64,000 bases of DNA. Origin: Chitinophagales bacterium. Its GTDB lineage: Bacteria; Bacteroidota; Bacteroidia; Chitinophagales; Saprospiraceae. How positions within the stretch are numbered: position 1 is the first letter of the stretch; the number at the start of each line of letters is the position of its first letter. The position numbers and the translations under genes were made by a program. The notes below the pieces were generated by a model. The model was not told the origin of the DNA, ran no database searches, and saw nothing but the letters and a program-made list of their open reading frames with translations. Positions 15,878 through 24,809 of this stretch are shown piece by piece. The stretch lies in the NCBI GenBank assembly GCA_017303875.1, contig JAFLBP010000007.1, forward strand, positions 1 to 64,000, written 5' to 3'.

Positions 15878-18274
15878 ATTCCTCAGCGGTTTTCCGCTTT
15901 CCAGCATGTGCTGGATGCGTTCGAGGGTTTTTTGTTCGCCGCAGAGGCTGAGGAACGCCTCGCGCTCCAGATCAATCAGGTATTGCTCCGAAACCATTTG
16001 CGGACTGGTCAGGTCGCCGCCACAAAGTACCCAGGCAATTTTCTGGGCAATTTTAATATCGTGTTCGCTGGCGTAGTGCCCTAATTTAAGCGAGTGTGCT
16101 GCCACATACAAGGCGCCAAGGCCGGTACGGCCCAGCACATACACGTCTTTGCGCGGAATGGGCGCTACGTAATTATCCGCCAGTTCCAGCACGCGGGCTT
16201 TGGCCTCTGCGATATTGCGGGCCGTGTTGTACACCACGCGGTCTTTTTGCGTTTGCAGGTAGCCGTAATTGAAGGCTTCGTTGGCAGAAGTAGCCACTTG
16301 TGCCGTCGCAATGGTTTTGAACCGATCAATCAAACGCGGAATCTGTACGTCACCTTCGCGGCTGTATTCATCGGAGAGGCGCACCGCAAATTCTTTGGTG
16401 CCGGCACCGCCCGGAATCAGGCCCACGCCCACTTCTACCAGACCAATATAGCTTTCCGCCGCAGCCATCACGCTGTCGCAGTGCATGGAAAATTCGCAGC
16501 CGCCGCCAAAGACATAGCCCTGCGTGGCCATCACCACCGGAATGGAAGAGTAGCGCAGGCGCATGGAGGTTTGCTGGAACAGGCTCACGGCCATGTTCAG
16601 CTCGTCCCACTCCTGCAGATAAGCCATCATGGCAATCATCATCAGGTTGGCGCCGACGGTAAAGTTCTGGGCGTTGTTGCCAATGACCAACCCTTTCCAG
16701 CCCTGGCTTTCCGCAATTTGCACGCTTTCATTGAGGCCGCGCAAAATGCCTTCGCCGATGGCGTTCATTTTGGAATGGAATTCAAGGCAAAGCACGCCGT
16801 CGCCAATATCGTGGAGGGTAACTTCGCTATTCTGATACACCGCTTTTTGCGAGCGGTAGTTGTCGAGTACAATGAACGAGGCGCCGCCGGGCATAGCCTG
16901 GTAGCTGCCGGAGCGCTGATCGTAGTAGTAACGCTGGCCGTTTTCCACTTTATAGAAGCTGGTATGGCCTTTGGCGAGCATGTCTTTTACCCAGTCGCCA
17001 ATTTTTTCGCCTTGCGCTTCGGCTTGTTTGATGCCGTTTTCGAGGCCGATCATATCCCAGTATTCAAAGGGGCCGACTTCCCAGGCAAAACCCGCGCGCA
17101 GGGCGTGGTCGATACTATATAAGGTGTCGCTGATTTCCGGCACGCGGTTGCTCACGTAGGCGAACAGGCCCAGGAAAGAACGTTGCAGCAGCTGGGCGCC
17201 TTTGTCTTCCGCCTTGAAAATGGCTTTCATGCGCTGCGGCAGCTCGTCAATTTGCTTGAGCGTATCGAGCAGCGGCAGTTTTTCTTTTTGGGAAATTTTG
17301 TATTCGTTGGTGTTCAGGTCGAGCGCCAATACCACCGGGCGGCCTTTGGCGTCTTTTTCGCCTGTTTTTTTGTAAAATCCTTGTCCGGATTTATTGCCAA
17401 AATACTTATTGTCAATCAGGAACTGGAGGAAAGGCGGAATACTGAACGCGCCGATTTGCTCATCGTCGGGACAATTTTGGCGCATCCCGTTGATGACGTG
17501 TACGGCCGTGTCCATGCCCACGAGGTCGGAAAGTCGGAAGGTGCCGGTTTTGGGTCTTCCGATGGCCGGACCGGTGAGGGCGTCCACGGTATCAATGCCG
17601 AGGCCCAGTTCGTGGGTGAGCTGGAATATTTTGGCCATGGCGTACACCCCGACGCGGTTGGCGATAAAAGCGGGAGTATCTTTACAAAGCACCGTTTGTT
17701 TGCCGAGGAATACGTCGCCGTAGTGCATGAAAAAGTCCACCACACCCGGATCGGTATCGGGCGTGGGGATAATTTCCAGCAGGCGCATGTAGCGGGGCGG
17801 GTTGAAGAAGTGTGTGCCGCAGAAGTTTTTGCGGAAATCTTCGCTGCGGCCTTCGGCCATCAGGTGAATGGGAATGCCGGAGGTATTGGAGCTCACCAAA
17901 GCGCCTTTGCTGCGGAATTTGTCCACTTTTTCAAACACCTGCTTTTTAACATCAAGGCGTTCCACGACCACTTCGATGATCCAGTCGCAATCTTTTATTT
18001 TAGGGAAATCATCTTCAAAATTACCCACCGTAATGCGCGCGGCGAATTTGCTGTCGTAAAAAGGTGCGGGTTTGGCTTTCAGCGCATTTTGGAGCGCGGT
18101 GTTGGCCACGCTGTTGCGCTGGGCGCCGGCAGGAGCGGGCGCGCCTTCGGGTGTTGGCGGTAAAATATCGAGCAATAAAACTTCGAGGCCGCATCCGGCC
18201 AGATGGGCGGCGATGGCAGTTCCCATAACGCCGGAACCCAGAATTGCTACTTTGCGGAGGTGTTTATTCAGCAT
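15875..18274 (-). CDS. fadN: 3-hydroxyacyl-CoA dehydrogenase / enoyl-CoA hydratase fusion (FadN type)
   Basis: 799 residues, with the dehydrogenase first and the hydratase last, the FadN order rather than that of FadB. The Rossmann motif VAILGSGVMGTAIAAHLAGC is at the N-terminus. CoA-dehydrogenase C-terminal parts follow to about residue 450, and the crotonase fold with FTVGANLMM, GYVFGGGCEF and GLVEVGVGLIPGGAGTKE lies near 540-640. It carries out two steps of fatty acid beta-oxidation in the cytosol. The usual thiolase and acyl-CoA dehydrogenase genes are not adjacent. Its TAA stop is part of the F1 palindrome. Confidence 0.95.
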   Translation of the reverse strand: MLNKHLRKVAILGSGVMGTAIAAHLAGCGLEVLLLDILPPTPEGAPAPAGAQRNSVANTALQNALKAKPAPFYDSKFAARITVGNFEDDFPKIKDCDWIIEVVVERLDVKKQVFEKVDKFRSKGALVSSNTSGIPIHLMAEGRSEDFRKNFCGTHFFNPPRYMRLLEIIPTPDTDPGVVDFFMHYGDVFLGKQTVLCKDTPAFIANRVGVYAMAKIFQLTHELGLGIDTVDALTGPAIGRPKTGTFRLSDLVGMDTAVHVINGMRQNCPDDEQIGAFSIPPFLQFLIDNKYFGNKSGQGFYKKTGEKDAKGRPVVLALDLNTNEYKISQKEKLPLLDTLKQIDELPQRMKAIFKAEDKGAQLLQRSFLGLFAYVSNRVPEISDTLYSIDHALRAGFAWEVGPFEYWDMIGLENGIKQAEAQGEKIGDWVKDMLAKGHTSFYKVENGQRYYYDQRSGSYQAMPGGASFIVLDNYRSQKAVYQNSEVTLHDIGDGVLCLEFHSKMNAIGEGILRGLNESVQIAESQGWKGLVIGNNAQNFTVGANLMMIAMMAYLQEWDELNMAVSLFQQTSMRLRYSSIPVVMATQGYVFGGGCEFSMHCDSVMAAAESYIGLVEVGVGLIPGGAGTKEFAVRLSDEYSREGDVQIPRLIDRFKTIATAQVATSANEAFNYGYLQTQKDRVVYNTARNIAEAKARVLELADNYVAPIPRKDVYVLGRTGLGALYVAAHSLKLGHYASEHDIKIAQKIAWVLCGGDLTSPQMVSEQYLIDLEREAFLSLCGEQKTLERIQHMLESGKPLRN

Positions 18275-18459
18275 ATCTACCAGAACTTGGGTGGATTTGA
18301 AAGATGGTCAGGAAATGAAGCGCAAGCTACGCAGTATAACTGTAAAAAAGCATTTAGGTTGCTGCCCGGCCGTGCGCGCCGCAAAGATGTTTATTTTTGG
18401 CGAATATTCGCTATTTATTTTTTGGGAAAATTCTGTTTCACACAGCAGCAACACCGTCG

Positions 18460-18575
18460 GTTTTGCACAGAAGGGCACAGATGTGAAACACAGAAGTCCA
18501 CAGATTCTGTGACATCTGTGTGATTGATCTGTGCCCTTCTGTGCGAAACCGTCTGTGAAAATCTGTGTGGCAGCT
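18460..18575. repeat. F5 (CACAGA word) palindromic cluster
   Basis: A perfect 18-bp inverted repeat, GCACAGAAGGGCACAGAT (18465-18482) with its complement at 18527-18544, encloses further CACAGA words, some inverted as TCTGTG. CACAGA recurs at spacings of 10 and 13 bases. It sits in the 382-base gap upstream of fadN and the 18657 gene. Apart from this cluster and one -7 box, I see nothing in that gap. Confidence 0.8.
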
Positions 18576-18628
18576 GGTGGATTATAAAAAAATCCGCAGC
18601 AGGCGCGCTATTTCGCTTGTTTATGTTT

Positions 18629-18636
18629 TAAATTTG
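18629..18636 (+). promoter_or_regulatory. -7 box for the 18657 gene
   Basis: TAAATTTG matches TAnnTTTG and lies 20 bases before the GTG start at 18657. No strong -33 element. Confidence 0.45.
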
Positions 18637-18656
18637 CACCGAATATAAAACAAACC

Positions 18657-19133
18657 GTGTCATACGACGAATTTGGTTTTGATTCCTACATCACCGACTA
18701 CGACCCGTCGGAACAGGAAATGCCTCCCGCGCAAAGCGCAGCGGAGGAGCCCGCAGGCCCGCACGTGCCCATGCGCGAAGCTTTTCCGCCTGCCGGTACG
18801 GAATATATGGGCGGCATCAGCGACGGCTGGGAATACCGCAGTGTTTTTGGCGGCAGCCGCCTGGAAAACACCTATAATATGGTCTTGCAATTTTTAAAAG
18901 AAGAAGGCTACGGCGATTTGCCCCTGCCCGCCTCCGCAGATGAATTAAAACTGTTCCGCAAGCCCCGGCGTAAACAATTGGAGCTGTTTGGCTTGCAAGG
19001 TTATGTCCATAATCCGGTTAAAATCCTGTTTTCCAACGAAAAAGGCAAGCGTAACAACCTGATTTTGTGTATTTATAACGAAAAAACGGAAGGGCATTTG
19101 TTGCGTTTTCATGGGGTGGTGAAGGGAGAGTGA
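18657..19133 (+). CDS. Hypothetical protein, 158 residues
   Basis: The frame starts with GTG at 18657, 20 bases after a -7 box; there is no upstream ATG. The first 45 residues are acidic and proline-rich (DSYITDYDPSEQEMPPAQSA) and likely disordered. The rest is a compact, mixed-charge domain with EDGYGDLPLP-like and FRKPRRKQLELFG segments. No signal peptide or membrane helix. I do not recognise the family. Codon use matches the neighbours and a promoter is present, so I take it as real. Confidence 0.7.
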   Translation: MSYDEFGFDSYITDYDPSEQEMPPAQSAAEEPAGPHVPMREAFPPAGTEYMGGISDGWEYRSVFGGSRLENTYNMVLQFLKEEGYGDLPLPASADELKLFRKPRRKQLELFGLQGYVHNPVKILFSNEKGKRNNLILCIYNEKTEGHLLRFHGVVKGE

Positions 19134-19164
19134 ATAAAAGTATTACTGTTGTTAAACAGGATTA

Positions 19165-19172
19165 TACTTTTG
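19165..19172 (+). promoter_or_regulatory. -7 box for the outer-membrane barrel gene
   Basis: TACTTTTG matches TAnnTTTG, 32 bases before the ATG at 19205. Confidence 0.45.
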
Positions 19173-19204
19173 ATGGTTAAAAATAAAAAACTCCTCCACA
19201 CACC

Positions 19205-19759
19205 ATGATTAAATACACCGTACTCCCGCTCCTTTTCCTGAGTCTATTTGCCTCCGTTTCCCTGCAAGCGCAGCAAAGCAGCAGTGCGCTCGGCAAACGC
19301 TATTTCCTCAGCGCCGCTTACAGCGGTGTTGGCAATATTTCTGATGCCGATTACCGCTCGGCCTCGCTGCTGCTGCACGGCGGTATTTCCCTGAGCAAAC
19401 GCTGGTATGTGGGCGCGCAGGGCCGTTTTCACGACCGGACACAAGAGGGCATCTCTTCCGTAAACACCTATATGGCCGGACCAATGCTGCGCTATTACCC
19501 CGTGCAGCGCAATACCTGGCGCTTGGCCCTCGATGCGGCCTATCTTTTTGGCAACGATTACCGGAAAGAAAATGACCTCGCAACCGGCCCGCAACGCCGG
19601 AGCGGACAAACCCTGCTCAGCATGAGCGTTTTACCGGAAATCCGCCTGTGGCGTGCCTTGTACTTAACGCCGGGATTTCACCTGAACTTTGTGGAAGCAG
19701 GCAATATGGATAATCAACTATCGCTGGGGCTTATATTTGTTTTGCCTCAGCCGCGCTGA
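19205..19759 (+). CDS. Small outer-membrane beta-barrel-like protein
   Basis: 184 residues. A signal peptide (hydrophobic core LPLLFLSLFASVSLQAQ, cut after QAQ) is followed by alternating hydrophobic/polar strands: YFLSAAYSGVGNIS, SLLLHGGISLSKRWYVGAQG, LRYYPVQRNTWRLALDAAYL, and a final strand LSLGLIFVLPQP ending close to the C-terminus. This is the pattern of an eight-stranded outer-membrane protein. The specific function is unknown. It is a monocistronic gene with its own -7 box. Confidence 0.78.
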   Translation: MIKYTVLPLLFLSLFASVSLQAQQSSSALGKRYFLSAAYSGVGNISDADYRSASLLLHGGISLSKRWYVGAQGRFHDRTQEGISSVNTYMAGPMLRYYPVQRNTWRLALDAAYLFGNDYRKENDLATGPQRRSGQTLLSMSVLPEIRLWRALYLTPGFHLNFVEAGNMDNQLSLGLIFVLPQPR

Positions 19760-19774
19760 TTGGCGCCCGCCGCC

Positions 19775-19805
19775 TTGTCATTCTCCTCAAGCTTCCGTAC
19801 TTTTG
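19775..19805 (+). promoter_or_regulatory. Promoter of the nucleotidyltransferase/MATE operon
   Basis: TTG (19775-19777), 20 bases, then TACTTTTG (19798-19805): a full Bacteroidota -33/-7 promoter. The ATG at 19831 lies 25 bases downstream. Confidence 0.65.
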
Positions 19806-19830
19806 GGCTGCTTAAAGCAAAGCAGCCATT

Positions 19831-20829
19831 ATGAAAGTTGTGATCCCTGTAGCCGGCGCCGGTATGCGCTTGCGCCCGCATACCTACACCCAACCCAAGC
19901 CCCTCATGCCGGTGGCCGGGAAGCCTATTATCCAGTTTATTGTAGATAAATTGGTAGAATCGGGGTTAGACGACTTTGTATTCGTCATCGGCTACCTCGG
20001 CGATAAAATCCGCAATTTCATTGAAGCCCAATACCCTGATCTGCAAACAGAGTTTGTGTACCAGGAAAACCGCGAAGGCTCGGCGCATGCCATTGCCTGT
20101 GCACGCGAGCTGATTGAAGATGAAGACGAGATATTTATCGCTTTCGGCGATACTATTTTTGATGCCAACCTCCAATTGCTGCTCGATTGCCCAAATTCCT
20201 GCCTCGGTGTAAAAAAAGTAAGCGATCCGCGCGAATTCGGGGTTGCCGACATAGATGAGGACAACAATATCCTGCGGTTAGTGGAAAAGCCACGTATCCC
20301 CAAATCCAACCTCGCTGTGGTGGGTTTGTATAAAATCAGGGAAGTGCCCGCCCTGCTCAAGGCTATTGATCAGTTGCTGACAAACGATATCCGAACGGTA
20401 GGCGAATATCAGCTCACCGATGCTCTGCACATGATGGTCGAACAAGGTATTCCGATGAAAACCATACCGGTAGACAACTGGTTCGACTGCGGTAGAAAAG
20501 ATGTGCTGCTCGAAACCAACGCCATGCTACTCGGTCAGACGGGTTATGCCAGTGATGCTTTTAATTTGCCTGAATTTGAAAATACCATTCTGATTCACCC
20601 GGTCTATATCAGTCCGAGCAGTCATATTTCCAATAGCATTATTGGCCCCAATGTGAGCATTGGTGAAAATGTGACGGTCGAAAATTCAATTCTGAAAGAC
20701 AGTATCATCGGCAATTATGCTTCCTTGCACGAAGTCGTACTGCGCCATTCTGTTATTGGTTCCGATACCTCCATTCGCGGCACTAACCTGAGCTTGAATA
20801 TCGGCGACAATACCGAGATCGAGTTTTAA
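19831..20829 (+). CDS. Sugar-phosphate nucleotidyltransferase with left-handed beta-helix tail
   Basis: 332 residues. Residues 1-235 form a nucleotidyltransferase domain with the signature PVAGAGMRLRPHTYTQPKPL and the product-binding DNWFDCG near 217. Residues about 250-325 hold hexapeptide-type repeats (ISNSIIGPNVSIGENVTVEN) of a left-handed beta-helix. The family makes NDP-sugars from sugar 1-phosphates; RmlA-like or GlmU-like substrates cannot be told apart here. It heads an operon with the MATE gene 14 bases later. Confidence 0.92.
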   Translation: MKVVIPVAGAGMRLRPHTYTQPKPLMPVAGKPIIQFIVDKLVESGLDDFVFVIGYLGDKIRNFIEAQYPDLQTEFVYQENREGSAHAIACARELIEDEDEIFIAFGDTIFDANLQLLLDCPNSCLGVKKVSDPREFGVADIDEDNNILRLVEKPRIPKSNLAVVGLYKIREVPALLKAIDQLLTNDIRTVGEYQLTDALHMMVEQGIPMKTIPVDNWFDCGRKDVLLETNAMLLGQTGYASDAFNLPEFENTILIHPVYISPSSHISNSIIGPNVSIGENVTVENSILKDSIIGNYASLHEVVLRHSVIGSDTSIRGTNLSLNIGDNTEIEF

Positions 20830-20843
20830 ATTTCCTGCAATAT

Positions 20844-22217
20844 ATGAAAGCTCCTGTGTCCAACTGGCAACGCATGTTGTACAGCATCGCCCTGCGCGCC
20901 GAGTTGAAAAAGGTGTTTCTGCTGGCCTTACCCCTTATGCTGGGCGAACTGAGCAGTATGCTCATGGGTGTGGCAGGCACTATGATGGCGGGTCGCCTCG
21001 GCCCTACAGCGCTGGCTGCTTCAGGGGTGGCGGGTGTTGTGTTTGTTATTGCCATGCTGCTCGTTTGGGGCAGCGTGCGCATGATCCCGACGCCGGTGGC
21101 GGAGGCGCATGAGCTGCGCGATGGCGTCAGGGTGCGCACCCTGATACTCGGCGCCCTGATGCTGGGCTTGATTCTGGCGCTTGTCGGGGCGGTTTTGCTG
21201 AGTGTAGGTGTTGCAAATTTTGATTTATTGAAACAAGACCCGGAGGTCAGCGCCCTGGCTGTTTCCTACCTGCATATCATTATTTTCAGCATGCCGGTGC
21301 TGGTTTTATTTGCCGTATTGGTCAATTTGGTAGATGCTTTTTCCTATGTGCGCCTGACGATGTGGCTTTCCTTCGGCGGTTTGCTCCTGGATGTGAGCCT
21401 TAACTGGTTGTTTATTTTCGGCAATTGGGGTTTTCCTAAAATGGGCATCAATGCCATCGCGATGAATACGGGTATTACCCACGCGGTCATGTGCGCTATT
21501 TTAATGCTGATTTTATGGTTTAATAAAGATTTGGCCTATTTCCGGAATGCGCGAACCAATTGGTCGGCGGTATGGGAACAAACCCGTAGTTTTTTGCGCT
21601 ACGGCATTCCATCGGCTTTGCAAATTATGGTGGAATTTGCCGCTTTTGGCCTTGGTACCATCATTATCGGTCAAATCGGAAAAATAGAACAAGCGGCCCA
21701 CCAGATTGCCATTAACCTCATTTCGGTTACTTATGTCACCATTATGGGAGTTTCTACGGCGGGCATGATCCGGGTCGGACAAGCCTTAGCCTATCGCAGC
21801 CGCATCCGTATCTGGCTGGCCGGTGCTGCGAGTTTAGTACTGGCCCTGACCATCATTTTGCTGCCGACACTTTTGTTTTTAGGCATGCCCGGCGTTATTG
21901 CGTCCTGGTACAGCGACGATGCGGAAGTAGTTCGCATGGCCATTAGCCTATTGCTTTTTGCGGGTTTATTTCAATTGTTTGACGCTGCGCAGGCCAGTAG
22001 TATTTCCCTGCTCCGCGCCATGAGCGACGTCAATGTACCTACCCTGATTTCCTTGCTGGCTTTTTGGGTGGTGGGCATTCCGCTGGGCTATTATTTAGCT
22101 GTTTATCAAGGTTGGAATGCGCAGGGCATCTGGATGGGCTACCTGATTGCCTTACTCATTCAGGCCTTTTTATTTGTAGGGCGTTTTTTCAGTTTGTTAA
22201 AACATTTCAAGCCTTAA
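20844..22217 (+). CDS. MATE family efflux transporter
   Basis: 457 residues with twelve predicted membrane helices in two similar halves. The N-terminal half has LALPLMLGELSSMLMGVAGT and the second half begins near residue 250 with YGIPSALQIMVEFAAFGLGT, both typical of the MATE/NorM group. Such proteins export cationic compounds using a Na+ or H+ gradient. The gene follows the nucleotidyltransferase closely. Its last 11 bases overlap the convergent epimerase gene. Confidence 0.93.
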   Translation: MKAPVSNWQRMLYSIALRAELKKVFLLALPLMLGELSSMLMGVAGTMMAGRLGPTALAASGVAGVVFVIAMLLVWGSVRMIPTPVAEAHELRDGVRVRTLILGALMLGLILALVGAVLLSVGVANFDLLKQDPEVSALAVSYLHIIIFSMPVLVLFAVLVNLVDAFSYVRLTMWLSFGGLLLDVSLNWLFIFGNWGFPKMGINAIAMNTGITHAVMCAILMLILWFNKDLAYFRNARTNWSAVWEQTRSFLRYGIPSALQIMVEFAAFGLGTIIIGQIGKIEQAAHQIAINLISVTYVTIMGVSTAGMIRVGQALAYRSRIRIWLAGAASLVLALTIILLPTLLFLGMPGVIASWYSDDAEVVRMAISLLLFAGLFQLFDAAQASSISLLRAMSDVNVPTLISLLAFWVVGIPLGYYLAVYQGWNAQGIWMGYLIALLIQAFLFVGRFFSLLKHFKP

Positions 22218-23100
22218 AGCTGCGCAAAGCCCCTTCTATTTCCGGAAATTTAAAAGTAAAACCGGCGGCTTTGATTTTTGCAGCCGACACCTTGTTGCTG
22301 TTCAGCACTACTGCCGACATTTCGCCAAGTGCCAGGCGCAGGGCAAATTCAGGAGCCGGCACAACGATGGGCGTCAGGCCAAATATGTTTGCTGTTTTTT
22401 GCGCCAGCAGTCGGTTGCGCACCGGATTGGGGGCTACAGCATTGTAAACGCCTTCTACCTGATTGTTTTCTACTGCCCAGACGAGGGCGCGGCACATATC
22501 TTCGAGGTGGATCCAGGAGTACCAGGCGCTGCCGTTGCCGAAGTAGGCACCCAGGCCGAAACGCATGGGCTTGATGAACTCTTTTAATGCGCCGCCTTTG
22601 GGCGACAGCACCACGCCGATGCGCAAAATAGCCGTCCGAACGCCCGCTGCGGCGATGTTCAGGGCAGAATTTTCCCATGCCTCGCAGCATTGCACCATAA
22701 AGGACTGGTCTACCGGCCGATCGGCTTCGTGCATTTCCTTTTCGCCGCTGTTGCCGTAGTATCCGATAGCGGAAGCGCTGACGAAGGTGTGCGGTTTTTT
22801 GGCCATACCGGAGAAAGCTTTGAGGAGGGTTTGGTTGCTTTCAACCCTGCTGTCAATCAGTTCGCGTTTGCGGGCGGGCGTCCAGCGTTTATCGGCAATT
22901 CCGGCGCCGGCGAGGTTAATGACGGCCTCTACGCCTTCGAGTGCGGCGGGGTCGAGATAGCCTTCGGCGGGATTCCAGCGAAACTGGTTGTCGGCCTTGG
23001 GTGAGCGGGTGAGGATGCGCACGTGGTGCCCGCGCAGGGCGAGCATTTCAGCTAAGGGCGTACCAACGAGGCCGGTGCCACCGGCGAGTAGAATTGTCAT
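22207..23100 (-). CDS. TIGR01777 family NAD-dependent epimerase/dehydratase-like protein (YfcH type)
   Basis: 297 residues from the ATG at 23100 (MTILLAGGTGLVG); a longer frame upstream adds no conserved residues. The Rossmann motif GGTGLVG, the segment VINLAGAGIADKRW near 65 and SASAIGYYG with the Tyr of the SDR active site near 118 match this family. The C-terminal DUF1731-like part is present. The substrate is unknown. It overlaps the convergent MATE gene by 11 bases. Confidence 0.93.
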   Translation of the reverse strand: MTILLAGGTGLVGTPLAEMLALRGHHVRILTRSPKADNQFRWNPAEGYLDPAALEGVEAVINLAGAGIADKRWTPARKRELIDSRVESNQTLLKAFSGMAKKPHTFVSASAIGYYGNSGEKEMHEADRPVDQSFMVQCCEAWENSALNIAAAGVRTAILRIGVVLSPKGGALKEFIKPMRFGLGAYFGNGSAWYSWIHLEDMCRALVWAVENNQVEGVYNAVAPNPVRNRLLAQKTANIFGLTPIVVPAPEFALRLALGEMSAVVLNSNKVSAAKIKAAGFTFKFPEIEGALRSFKA

Positions 23101-23115
23101 GTGATTAGGGTAAAA

Positions 23116-23210
23116 CACTATCGGATATTTTTACTTTTCGAGGAACCAGACCATCCAGGTTTTAAAAACCTGGATGGTCTAAACTTCGTAAAAAAATATC
23201 CGGTAGTATA
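23116..23210. repeat. Long hairpin with perfect inner palindrome (F8)
   Basis: AGACCATCCAGGTTTT and AAAACCTGGATGGTCT form an uninterrupted inverted repeat at 23148-23180. Around it, CACTATCGGATATTTTTAC (23116-23134) pairs imperfectly with 23188-23210. The element sits just upstream of the minus-strand epimerase. Similar CCAGGTTTT/AAAACCTGG palindromes are, from memory, common between Bacteroidota genes. Confidence 0.75.
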
Positions 23211-23402
23211 GCTTGAAATAAATTTTGCAAGCATAACAAATAAAAAACGCCCGGGTTTTGTTAACGGCTGCTGAAGGCTGTGAATGTTTTTTTAACAGGG
23301 GTGACTTTTCTGAATGCCCGCGTTTTTATAAGGTCTTTGCGAATGAGCAAGGGCAAAAAGGCAAATAAGGAAGATTGTTTTCATTTGGTTTTTGGGGTTT
23401 TT

Positions 23403-23443
23403 AACCGCCGTGGCTTTGTGCTCCGGCGGTTTTTTTATTTTTA
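23403..23443 (+). terminator. Orphan intrinsic terminator before the acyltransferase gene
   Basis: AACCGCCG (23403-23410) pairs with CGGCGGTT (23424-23431), followed at once by a long T-run. This is a textbook intrinsic terminator on the plus strand, yet no plus-strand gene precedes it: the nearest upstream plus-strand stop is at 22217, beyond a minus-strand gene. The 190 bases before it may hold a small RNA. I see no clear promoter there. Confidence 0.7.
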
Positions 23444-23465
23444 CCCCTAAAATCTACATCCATCC

Positions 23466-24764
23466 ATGAACTATCGCAACCGGCCCCTGCATCCCATCCT
23501 GCGTATCCTGTATTTCGGATTCCGCCTGCTCACCTGGGCGGGAGTGTCGGTTTTTTATCGCCGCCGCCTCGTGCTGGGCCGCGAGCACCTGGCGCTTGAC
23601 GGCCCGGCGATTGTGGTCAGTAACCACCCAAGTACTTTAATGGACGTGCTGAACGTAGGGCTTGAAGTTCGTCAGGAATTATTCTTTCTGGCTAATTACG
23701 GCCTGTTCCGCCATCCGCTGAGTAACTGGTTGCTGCGCAAGTTGTACTGTATTCCGGTCATGCGGCAGGAGGATTTGCGCGAAGGGGAACAGCGTGACAA
23801 CAACAAGGCGTTTGAAGAATCTTTCCGGCATTTGGAGCTGGGGGGCTTGTTGTTTATCGCCGCGGAGGGCGTCAGCTGGATGGAGCGCCGGGTACGCCCC
23901 TTTAAAACCGGTTCGGCGCGTATTGCTTTTGGAACAGAACTGCGCAATGCATGGCAGGCCGACGTCAAGATACTGCCGGTGGGGCTTTCTTACAGCGCCC
24001 CCGACCGCTTCCGGAGTGAAGTGGTCATTCAATTTGGTGAGCCGGTTTTGGCTGCTGCCTGGCGCGAGGCGTTTGAAGCAAATGCAGATCAGGCGATACA
24101 GGAGTTGACGGAGCAATTGCAGGCACGCGTCAGTGCGCTTACCATAGACAGTAAAAGCGCTGCGGGCGAAAGTTGTCTTGGGATTTTGGAAGCCGTCGCT
24201 CAAAACACGCAGACGCTTCCGCAGGATTTGAAATTCCGGCGCAGCCAGGCGCTGACAGCCATTGCCGAAAAGCAGGAGCTGGCGGAGCTGTGCTCCCGCT
24301 ATTCAGCAGGTTTAGCGGCGCAAAAAATAAGTGATGGGATATTGGCAGCCCGCAGGCCAACCGTGCAGGAGCATTTGTTTTTATTTTTTGGCGCGCCCTT
24401 CTTTTTGCTTGGCTATGCCTGGTGGTTTTTGCCTTCTCAGGTGCTGGAACTGTTGGCCCGCCGCTTAAACCTGTACATTGGTTATGATGCAACCCTGAAA
24501 ATTTTGGGAGGATTATTTACCTGGGGAGCGGCCTTGTGGGGTACTTATGCGCTGGGCAGGAGCCTGGGTTTGGGTCCGCAGGTCGCTATTGTTTTTCCTA
24601 TAATGGCATTGGGGCTTGGAGCCTTTGCCGATTTGTACCGGCAGCGGTGGCAGCGCTGGACGGATTGGAAGCAATATCAACGCAGCGGTAGTGCTTTAAA
24701 AACACTTGCGGATATGCGTGCACAGGTGCTGACGCATATCCGCAAGTCGGGCATTGACGTATAA
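23466..24764 (+). CDS. PlsC-like glycerolipid acyltransferase, 432 residues
   Basis: The N-terminal 220 residues are a PlsC acyltransferase domain: catalytic HX4D motif in NHPSTLMD near residue 53, a substrate-binding FIAAEGVSW near 130 and PFKTGSARIAF near 145. The remainder has a helical linker and three or four membrane helices (about 300-400), ending with a cytoplasmic tail. The family transfers acyl groups to glycerol-phosphate or related acceptors at the inner membrane. The exact acceptor is unclear. Confidence 0.88.
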   Translation: MNYRNRPLHPILRILYFGFRLLTWAGVSVFYRRRLVLGREHLALDGPAIVVSNHPSTLMDVLNVGLEVRQELFFLANYGLFRHPLSNWLLRKLYCIPVMRQEDLREGEQRDNNKAFEESFRHLELGGLLFIAAEGVSWMERRVRPFKTGSARIAFGTELRNAWQADVKILPVGLSYSAPDRFRSEVVIQFGEPVLAAAWREAFEANADQAIQELTEQLQARVSALTIDSKSAAGESCLGILEAVAQNTQTLPQDLKFRRSQALTAIAEKQELAELCSRYSAGLAAQKISDGILAARRPTVQEHLFLFFGAPFFLLGYAWWFLPSQVLELLARRLNLYIGYDATLKILGGLFTWGAALWGTYALGRSLGLGPQVAIVFPIMALGLGAFADLYRQRWQRWTDWKQYQRSGSALKTLADMRAQVLTHIRKSGIDV

Positions 24765-24809
24765 GAGCTTGTTTGGGAGTGCATGATCGCACGCGCAAGC
24801 GCAAAAAGG

